A DNA stretch of 64,000 bases from Periplaneta americana (taxonomy: Eukaryota > Arthropoda > Insecta > Blattodea > Blattidae), in NCBI RefSeq assembly GCF_040183065.1, contig NC_091125.1:129363121-129427120 (forward strand), given 5' to 3'. Under the pieces are notes generated by a model. It had not been told where the DNA came from. It was given only the letters and a program-made list of their open reading frames with translations, and did not search any database. Made by a program: the position numbers and the translations under genes. Positions 55,997 to 64,000 of the stretch are shown here, one piece after another; position 1 is the first letter of the stretch, and each line of letters starts with the position of its first letter.

Positions 55997-57431
55997 CTGG
56001 AAAAAAGAAAAAACTTAAGTCAATTCATTCACAAAATAAGAAGTCTTGGAGGGGGAAGGGAGAGGAGGAACAAATAATAGTACACAAAGGAATAGGTTAT
56101 TTTAAAATGGGTACCTGCACACATGAGGTGGCATAACTAACTTAGAGTTTTCGGCTCCCCTGGAGGGAACTTTCCAAGACAATTGTTCTGAAGTTAACTA
56201 GTTTGCAGCAGCTAATTTTTACGGGAAATTTTGAATTTCCTATAGTGGTAGTACAGTGCGATCAGTTTTGCTTTCTGCCAGAGTGTTTTGCCTAAGGACA
56301 AGTGCACCGCTTGTTAGCCAGTTAGCCAAGTCTCGGTGATTAGTGGGAGGATAAAACAATAAAACAAACCAACAATACTTTCTTACTGGCTTTTAAGGAA
56401 CCCGGAGGTTCATTGCCACCCTCACATAAGTCCCTATCCTGAGCAAGATTAATCCAGTCTCTACCATCATATCCCACCTCCCTCAAATCCGTTTTAATAT
56501 TATCTTCCCATCTACGTCTCGGCCTCCCCAAAGGTCTTTTCCCCTCTGGTCTCCCAACTGACACTTTATATGCATTTCTGGATTCGCCCATGCGTGCTTC
56601 ATGCCCTGCCCATCTCAAACGTCTGGATTTAATGTTCCTAATTATGTCCGTTACGATATCGCACCATCTATCCTTAAGTACTAACTACGATAACCTGTCA
56701 CTGATAAATTCGACCTTTTTTACTGCTGATTTTATTCTTTTATGTGCAAAGAATCGTGTTCCTAATTTGTGATTAATGTTTTCTTCCCCATAATACAACA
56801 AGTAATCGCCTATTTGTGATATGCCATTCCCATCTAACCTAATCACTTGTACTCCCACAAAGTCTATTCTGTATCTAGCTAGTTCTTTTGCTACTAATGT
56901 TACCCTTGCTGTTCTATAAAGACTAGTTACGTTCCATGTACCAAATATTATAACCTTATTCCTTTGCTGTGGTCGTGCCAGAGAGTCAGTCCCATTCTGA
57001 GGCTTATTGTTAGGTTTCGTAACAAGCTGTTTTTTACGGTGATGGGTTGTTAGCCCTTCGCCCAACCCCAAGCTGGAGGACCACCCCTTATCGGCTGTCC
57101 ACGACTGCTTATTCAATATATTCGCAGCTACCCTCCATATCTGGAGGCCGTCTCCTCTATCCAAACAAACCAACAATACACAAACAAATTTAAGAGGCTC
57201 ACTACTCGGTGATTAACAGGAGGATAAAACAATAAAACAAACCAATGATACAACAATACACAAACAAATTTAAGAGGCTTAGTATTTACCAATTATCAGT
57301 GTGGTCAGAAACAAAATGGCTCGGCCACTTCGTTACTGAGTGGTAGGAAATAATTAAACATGCATGCATAGCCATGATATTCCCAGATCTGCACGAGCTC
57401 TTCATGAATGATGCTTAATTTCTGGATGTTC

Positions 57432-57492
<61 letters not shown>

Positions 57493-60400
57493 TAGGTAAT
57501 ATAGGTAATCTCCTAAACCATATTAAGTGAGACTTACTTCGTGGCCTCTCGAAGTGAATAGCCATCACAGGACTGAGGTAACCCTCGGAGTTCTTGTAAG
57601 GATAGAAGTATCCAGGGAATCCTTGCCTTGGAATGTATTTGATTGGTCCAACATTTTCTATATCTGCTGGACTCTCACCTTCACAGCTTATCCAGATTGT
57701 GTTGAGCTGAAACAGTACACACCACATGGAAATTTATCACATTATTAAATTTAACTTTATTCACACACACAAACACAAAATAGTGGCAGGAGATTCATCC
57801 AATTCCTATAATTGCGTGAAACATTTATGCTGTTGTGACTGTGCATGTTGCTGTTAAGAAATGAAGGTGATGTTTTTTCGATGCTATTTTCAGTTGTTCC
57901 AGAATATGTGGATTATTTTGGTACATGTTGTATGGCATGTTAACAGATCCACTTTCTTGTGACGTGCGGTACCATAACCTTACTGACTTGTAATTCGGAG
58001 CTCTCAGAACATCATACTTATGTTTAAAACGACGTTGAACTGATGTTACACTTTCAAATTTTACAAACCACAACACACATTACTCTAGGTGCCTTGCCTT
58101 CTCTTGTGTTTCCCTTTTCAGTTAAATATATTTTTTCACATTGATCTCATAATAATATGAAGAAGGAGATGGGACATTTTTAATGTGTTCCAGTGTCACT
58201 TTCTATGTAAATTGTACCTAAGTTGCTCTTATTCTTATATTACAAAATATAACATATCGTCGGCTTAGAGTGTAAACCTGCTAACTGCCAGGTACAAATG
58301 CCATCTGTACTTTGGATTTGGTCCTAAAGTTTCAGAGTTAATTTAAACTTAGCTTTTTGCTTCTTTTGTAAAATTTTCTTTTTGGCGATTAGCAGGTTTA
58401 CACTCTAAGCCGATGATATAACCTGTGAAAATGTATACAAAAGAGGCCTAGGGTGTGTACATGATTGGGTAAAATTTTGGAAGAATTCTAACTGGGAGTT
58501 CCTGAGAAAGTAAGGATTATTGTGTACAATATGTGTTCTTCACTGTCCACACTTCTCTTGTCGGTATATTGTGAAAGTAAAATTAAACAAACTCGAAGAG
58601 AAGAGCTTCAGAGCAGACAATTTTGGAAAGTCTGCAAATTACTAACTGAAACACAGAGACTGACATGGAACTTTATTGTGATACTAACTGAAACACAGAC
58701 TGACATGGAACTTTATTGTGATACTAACTGAAACATAGTCTGACATGGAACTTTATTGTGATACTAACTGAAACACAGACTGACATGGAACTTTATTGTG
58801 ATACTAACTGAAACATAGTCTGACATGGAACTTTATTGTGATACTAACTGAAACACAGACTGACATGGAACTTTATTGTGATACTAACTGAAACATAGTC
58901 TGACATGGAACTTTATTGTGATACTAACTGAAACACAGACTGACATGGAACTTTATTGTGATGCTAACTGAAACACAGACTGACATGGAACTTTATTGTG
59001 ATACTAACTGAAACATAGTCTGACATGGAACTTTATTGTGATACTAACTGAAACACAGACTGACATGGAACTTTATTGTGATACTAACTGAAACATAGTC
59101 TGACATGGAACTTTATTGTGATACTAACTGAAACACAGACTGACATGGAACTTTATTGTGATACTAACTGAAACATAGTCTGACATGGAACTTTATTGTG
59201 ATACTAACTGAAACACAGACTGACATGGAACTTTATTGTGATACTAACTGAAACATAGTCTGACATGGAACTTTATTGTGATACTAACTGAAACACAGAC
59301 TGACATGGAACTTTATTGTGATGCTAACTGAAACACAGACTGACATGGAACTTTATTGTGATACTAACTGAAACATAGTCTGACATGGAACTTCATTGTG
59401 ATACTAACTGAAACACAGACTGACATGGAACTTTATTGTGATACTAACTGAAACACAGACTGACATGGAACTTTATTGTGATACTAACTGAAACATAGTC
59501 TGACATGGAACTTTATTGTGATACTAACTGAAACGCAGACTGACATGGAACTTTATTATGATACTAACTGAAACATAGTCAGACATGGAACTTTATTGTG
59601 AATTTAGAAGCCAGGAACCAGAAGCAGTCGTAGCTTTATAACAGTATGTATGATGATGATGATGATGATATATCTACTCAACAATTCAATAACGTTAGTT
59701 AGAAGAATCTGAAGAATATTGTCTCTTTTTGTTTACTAATTATAAAAAGTCTGACATAAACATAGCCTAGTTCCATTACTGGAATATAAGCAAAGATGCT
59801 ATAGATTAATAATTGGCAAAACTCCACTGAAGGAAGTTACTAAACCTTACCGCTGTGCTGGAGGAGGAGTCGAGGTTTTCCTCCATTAATCTGAACCATT
59901 GTCGCTACTGACTGATAAGTCATTTGCTGATGCATCACTGCTATCAATTAAACATTCTCCTAACGAAATTATTCTGTCAGATTCACTATTACATTAGCAC
60001 TAAAAAAAATGGTTCTTTGTTATTTTTAACGTGCTCAACACATTTCTTCCACTTGTCTTTTCCATATTCTGTGAAAAGGCGACGACACAGTCATTTCTTT
60101 AGGTTAAGTGGGGACCCAATATCTGTTACAAAAATCCAATTGAAAAAAACTGGAGACAGCTGATTAAACATTTTAGTCTGTGCCTTTAAGTAAATGAAAC
60201 TAATCAAAACAATAAATGCTTATTTTTAAAGTATGGTTGGATTTTGAAGATAAATAATGGTTATGTATGCGCTATTTGATGGACTGCGAGCAGTCAGACA
60301 TAAACTTAACAAGTAATAATAACTTGTTGACTCATTCTATTACTGGTAACATGGATTTTTTTCAACATAAAGTAGAATCTATTTAGACGATTTCATACAC

Positions 60401-62906
60401 TGCAACTACCCACTTACCTCTCCAAGAAAAAAAGTTTATTGCTGATCGAGTTTTCTACTTTAAAAACATGTTTTCCCCACACTACAGTAGTATAAAACAA
60501 ACCTCAATTAAGAAGTCTTACATTTGTTATATTGCGGTGAGTCAAACATCTTAAAAATCTGCAAACAATATTCTTCAACATGCTTTTTTCCTTATTAGAA
60601 TCCTGACTACTACTTTTTGAGTTTTTATTAAGCATAAAAAATGCGAAAATATTCTGCTTCATTGACAGTCTACGTAAGTAATGCCTTCTTCCATTATTGG
60701 CTGAGAATTAGGAAGGAGGAGGTGAATAGTATATTGTGTCACTCTTTAAGATTGATGCATGCACAGACCAACAGAGTTTACTAAGTTGTTCCCCTATAGT
60801 TTTTTTTTTTACATACCAGAATTTAATGAAATGTGATCGAATATTTCACTATTCATGACAGATGATAGTCTCACATAATATTATTTTTTCAATCTTAACA
60901 AGAAATCTTGTTTTAAAATGCTCCTCAGAATTTGAGTGGAAATGTTACCTAACGAAAGCAAAAAGTATCAGTGACATTATCAAAGAATTGTAAGAGATTA
61001 AGTTGGAGAAACGTTAACATTTTAATTGTTATATAGGCATTTTCATAACACATGAAATGATTTATTTTATTACCTAACATAAGAAATAGCAACTATATTG
61101 TACAAAGTGAAGAAACAACAGGAAAAGGGGTATGTGTTCTTTCTACCCTCTCACCAACTGGAATTGACTGACAGCAATGGCGTAGTCAGGAGTGGGTCAT
61201 CACCAGACTGAAGCCTGCCCCTCCATTTTAAAAAAATATTTAAAAGTTACACTAGATTTAAAACATGAAGAATTAATCCACCATTGATATTGCGAGTATG
61301 ACACTGAAAGAAAAATATTGTTTGCTTCTACCAACAATGTGCAATATTTAAAATAACAAATCTTTTATATTTCTGTTGACAAGTTGTTTTAAATTGACCA
61401 ATGATTTTCCAAGAAATTGTGAAGCTACCGTTTTCAACAAAATAATTGAGAAGGTTCGTTCCAAACCATATTAAGTCCACTGAAATAATTTTTTCAGGAG
61501 AGAAGAAAAACTTTTATGTGTCAACTAAGGGAGGTAAATTAAAATACTAAAATTATTAATTACTGGAACAACTTTATTTATCAGAATCAATTATATTTGA
61601 AATCACTTTTACATCATATTGTCCTGAAATTCAGAAAATATCATGGACATAATACGGTTTGACATGAACATAAAAAAGAATTGTAGCTGAGATACCAGAA
61701 AGGAATTTAGTTTCTAGAGAGCGGCCACTTTTTCTTCTGACAGCTGTACATTACATTATTATTGTAAAAACAGTTTTTAATGAAAATAAGTCTCGTAAAT
61801 ACCTATTAATTAAAAAAAATATAGTAAAATTATTATAACGAAGTTCACGTTTGTTGCTGTCGTGCTGTTTTCTTCACTCTTTTCTTGCTTCCTCTGTTAT
61901 TCTAACCTATAGGCACTTTTCCCTCCATTTTCACGAATATCACATGCACAACTGGACTGCAACGGTACTGAACTGATACAAAGGTCGACATGTCAATACT
62001 GTAAATTGGCGCTAATTTTTCTCAGTGTAGGAAACTTGACGTGCAACCTTAAAATGAAAAATTTTAATTGGTTTTGGACAGAATACGGTTTGACGCGGAT
62101 AAAGTTGTGGATGTAATACAGTTTGCCACGAACACCTAATTTCATGCATTCTTTTGAAGGGGATTTAATACAGTTAGACCCAAACAGACTTCACAGCATA
62201 ATAAAGCAAGTTCAGAACTATACGAAATCATATAAAACTTAATTTCGTCCGTGGGTGGACTTAATGCGGTTTGGAATGGACCTCCTCAATTAGATTAAGT
62301 ATTATTTAGGGTAGGCGTATGTTGATTCACTCTGCAATGATAGAGAAATGAATTAGCTTTATAACAGCTTTTGGCAGTCTAAATTAATTTTAAATTTCAT
62401 AGTATTAAACAATAATTGAGTACCTCCGTGGAAAAAGACTGGATGTAACATGTTGCCCAAGTGTTACATCCAACCTTATTCCACGAGGTACTCAGTTATT
62501 ACCGGGTTTGTCTTTTAAATATGTAGCATGTAAGTTATGGGCATATTTGCCAAGTGATATTCCAAAAACTTGGCCTCCCCCATCTTAAATTCCTGGCTAC
62601 GACACTGACTGTTAGTGACTGTTTTAAGACTCTCTCTTGTTGCAAATGCTTGTCATTTTTATGCTGGAACAAGCTCAAAGTGTGTAAAATGGGTATTGCA
62701 GTATTCGGACATTTTCTAAGGAAACCATGGAAAGAAGTTACAGTCGCGCTCAAACCTCCTGACGTTTCGCGAGCGCCAGTAACATGCGAGCGCGACGTTG
62801 TCACAGCTACGCTCTTCGTCTCTGTCTCTTAGCGATATTAGTTTTAAAACTGTGGAGCACGACCCTTTACCTGAGATTGGTTTGATAGGGATATGCAGAA
62901 GGCTTC

Positions 62907-62960
<54 letters not shown>

Positions 62961-63354
62961 GTCATCAGATTGCATCGAATGAAATTAAAAGTCACAAAAT
63001 ATAGAAAAATTAGTTGGGTCAGACGTAAATAATCATACTCGCTGAGTTTATATCAGTTTTTGTAATAGTTTTACTTTTATTAGGGTTAATAAAGTTGTCG
63101 AATAACACAAAGGCGCAGTGTGATAAAATAAATTGAATGATAGGCTTAATATGAAATAGTAATTTTTTGTACAAATGAATTGACATGGTCCTAAATAGCA
63201 TTATATTCATGCTGTCATGTAGTTCTGATTTTCTTCTACTTACCAATTGACTATTGATTTTCTTCTGGTTAACAATGTGGTCTTTGAGGTCTTTCGGCAT
63301 TTTCTCTGGCAAGTCATTGGTGTCGTTATAAAATTCTGGTCTCCAATCATAGAT
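55893..63354 (-). CDS. nrv: Gene B: Na+/K+-ATPase beta subunit paralogue, 3' part only
   Basis: Three exons (63354-63244, 57706-57538, 55996-55893) join in frame to the C-terminal 127 residues of a second sodium-pump beta subunit; the 5' exons lie beyond position 64000. The exons have the same lengths (111, 169, 104 bp) and phases as exons 5-7 of gene A, with clear protein similarity (W-R-P-E-F, LPEKMP, LNTIWISCEGE, FPGYFYPY, INIECKAWARNI). The two cysteines of the third disulfide are present, and there is a sequon (NDT) in the first visible exon. The gene lies head-to-tail upstream of gene A; Drosophila nrv1 and nrv2 are also adjacent. The pair probably arose by tandem duplication. I cannot tell whether this duplication is the one seen in flies. 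Confidence 0.93.
56379..57162 (-). pseudogene. LINE family A, internally deleted: endonuclease start joined to the 3' tail
   Basis: In reverse the 5' part encodes GTWNVTSLYRTARVTLVAKE, DFVGVQVIRLDGNG, the start of an APE-type endonuclease domain. At about 56650 it jumps to the C-terminal zone ([27 protein letters not shown]). RT is missing. A perfect 17-bp duplication AAACAAACCAACAATAC at 56362-56378 and 57163-57179 shows both termini belong to one insertion. Confidence 0.92.
57432..57492. repeat. (ATA)n microsatellite
   Basis: Tandem ATA units directly beside the exon donor at 57537. Confidence 0.95.
57538..57706 (-). CDS. nrv: Gene B exon equivalent to A exon 6
   Basis: 169 nt, with a TTTCAG acceptor and a CGAA|GTAAGT donor, encode LNTIWISCEGES... 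to ...AIHFERPR. The FPGYFYPY motif is present. The final A joins CT of the next exon to give Thr. Confidence 0.94.
58256..58418. mobile_element. Short TIR MITE
   Basis: Inverted ends CGTCGGCTTAGAGTGTAAAC and (reverse) CATCGGCTTAGAGTGTAAAC, homologous for about 30 bp, bound about 163 bp. ATAT flanks both sides. Confidence 0.75.
58639..59600. repeat. 40-bp minisatellite, 24 copies, with higher-order structure
   Basis: Unit ATACTAACTGAAACACAGAC + TGACATGGAACTTTATTGTG. Two variants, A (ACACAGAC) and B (ACATAGTC), mostly alternate. A marked unit beginning ATGCTAACTG occurs at 58961 and 59321, exactly 360 bp apart, and the nine-unit order ABABABAA'B repeats at 58681-59040 and 59041-59400. The terminal units are the most diverged. 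Confidence 0.97.
61444..62291. mobile_element. TIR element with subterminal repeats, nested in the hAT
   Basis: TIR of about 37 bp: AATTGAGAAGGTTCGTTCCA and (reverse) AATTGAGGAGGTCCATTCCA, both continuing to TTAAGTCCAC. Five degenerate copies of AATACGGTTTGAC-type sequence occur at about 61651, 62083, 62117, 62168 and 62261. Superfamily unknown. Confidence 0.7.
62411..62497. mobile_element. 87-bp hairpin element
   Basis: Arms GAGTACCTCCGTGGAAAAAG...GGATGTAACA and (reverse) GAGTACCTCGTGGAATAAGG...GGATGTAACA leave a loop of about 10 bp. Confidence 0.75.
62907..62957. repeat. (AAT)n microsatellite
   Basis: Tandem AAT units. Confidence 0.95.
63244..63354 (-). CDS. nrv: Gene B exon equivalent to A exon 5
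   Basis: 111 nt, with a TTTCAG acceptor and a CAATTG|GTAAG donor, encode IYDWRPEFYNDT... to ...KKINSQL, 37 codons in phase 0. Homologous to 7861-7971. Confidence 0.93.
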
Positions 63355-64000
63355 CTGAAAGAAAGACAACAGTTAGTTAATATGTAACCTGAAGCTTGGT
63401 GTTTGTATTAATACCTTAACAAATAAGGAAGCTTAGCACCATGATTTATGGAGAAGTTGCAAGTTGCGGAATTATTACGTCACATTACGAATTAACATAT
63501 CACGTAATTGCAAGTTCGTGTGTATTTATCTGTTGTGTCAAGGATTTTATTTTTGAAGACAAATAGTGAGATAGTGATAGAACAAACAAAAGTGTTTAAC
63601 TCTTTTACGTTAAAGTCCTTTCCTGAGCCTATCTGTCAAGATTGATGGTTCAGTTCATGTGGAAAAGCAGCAGATGACGTAAGAAGAAATTAAAATTCGG
63701 AGATACGAGCGCAATTGTTTCTGTATGCAATGGGAAAGCATAAAATAATGCGTATTCAGTTTATTACATAGCAGTTCTCCGTCAGGGGCAGCACTATCAG
63801 GGGGAGAGGGTTTGGTGAGCTAGTGCCCAAACATCCATCCTGCTCCCTAACTACACAAACATATTATAACTGTAGCTAAACTTGTAGAACACTTTCATAA
63901 GAGTTTCCGTAACGATTAGGTCAAAGAAGCTGAAATGTTCATATTTTAATTTCCTGAATTTTCATTAATGTTCTCATTTTTATTATTTCTGGTTCGCACT
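63355..64000 (-). other. nrv: Gene B intron upstream of its first visible exon, truncated by the window edge
   Basis: Runs from the TTTCAG acceptor to the window end. No exon homologous to exons 1-4 of gene A was found in it, so these must lie beyond 64000. Nothing else is recognised. Confidence 0.7.

Larger units (their letters stand above)
55997..57537 (-). other. nrv: Gene B intron before the last exon
   Basis: 1.5-kb intron almost filled by a deleted LINE (56379-57162), tandemly duplicated flanking DNA (AGGATAAAACAATAAAACAA at about 56347 and 57222) and an (ATA)n tract (57432-57492). Confidence 0.8.
61175..62607. mobile_element. hAT element, 1433 bp, with nested insertions
   Basis: Ends CAATGGCGTAGTCAGG and (reverse) CAGTGTCGTAGCCAGG, typical hAT termini, with a near-matching 8-bp duplication (ACTGACAG 61167-61174, ACTGTTAG 62608-62615). 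No intact transposase is seen. Two further TIR elements sit inside. Confidence 0.8.
57707..63243 (-). other. nrv: Gene B intron (5.5 kb)
   Basis: Holds a hairpin MITE (58256-58418), a 40-bp minisatellite (58639-59600), a hAT element with nested insertions (61175-62607) and an (ATA)n run (62907-62957). 57720-58250 and 59680-61150 show no recognised gene or repeat. Confidence 0.8.

Noticed and set aside
58639..59600. CRISPR array
   Set aside because: The units are contiguous without unique spacers; it is a eukaryotic minisatellite in an intron.

Overview
The window looks like a large, repeat-rich insect genome: AT-rich, long introns, tRNA-derived SINEs, several LINE families, many TIR elements and long ATT/TTA microsatellites. 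The style of the dominant LINE family, whose ORFs end in ...MNLRVP, fits a cockroach or termite (Blattodea). That placement is inference; no species marker is present.

The cellular coding content is two tandem genes for Na+/K+-ATPase beta subunits (nervana / ATP1B family), both on the minus strand. Gene A is complete: seven coding exons between 42258 and 2398 join in frame across consensus splice sites to a 316-residue type II membrane glycoprotein. It has one transmembrane segment, six extracellular cysteines in the family arrangement and three N-glycosylation sequons. Gene B lies upstream (higher coordinates). Only its last three coding exons (63354 to 55893) are inside the window. They have exactly the same lengths (111, 169, 104 bp) and intron phases as exons 5-7 of gene A, so the two genes are tandem paralogues. 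No other host gene was recognised.

Nearly everything else is mobile or repeated DNA in introns and in the 13.6 kb between the genes. Intron 6 of A (2502-7446) holds a fold-back MITE, a SINE with a 17-bp target duplication and a LINE scrap. Intron 4 (7972-15794) holds an LTR retrotransposon with indistinguishable 789-bp LTRs and one intact Gag-protease ORF but no pol, inserted in an older LINE reverse transcriptase, plus a hAT element. Intron 3 (15968-19571) holds a satellite built from the end of exon 3 and its splice donor. Intron 2 holds LINE copies and a MITE. Intron 1 (22968-42122) holds SINEs, a Harbinger-like MITE inside a SINE, a MULE fossil with a FLYWCH domain, nested TIR elements and two hAT elements, one carrying a 946-bp palindromic insertion. 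The intergenic region holds LINEs and another hAT. The introns of gene B hold an internally deleted LINE with a 17-bp target duplication, a 40-bp minisatellite with 360-bp higher-order structure and a fifth hAT element with insertions of its own.

The strongest observations are the Gag-protease-only LTR element with four tandem zinc knuckles, the splice-donor-derived satellite, the paralogous ATPase beta pair, and five hAT copies with readable 8-bp target duplications. I found no evidence for a new biochemical system.
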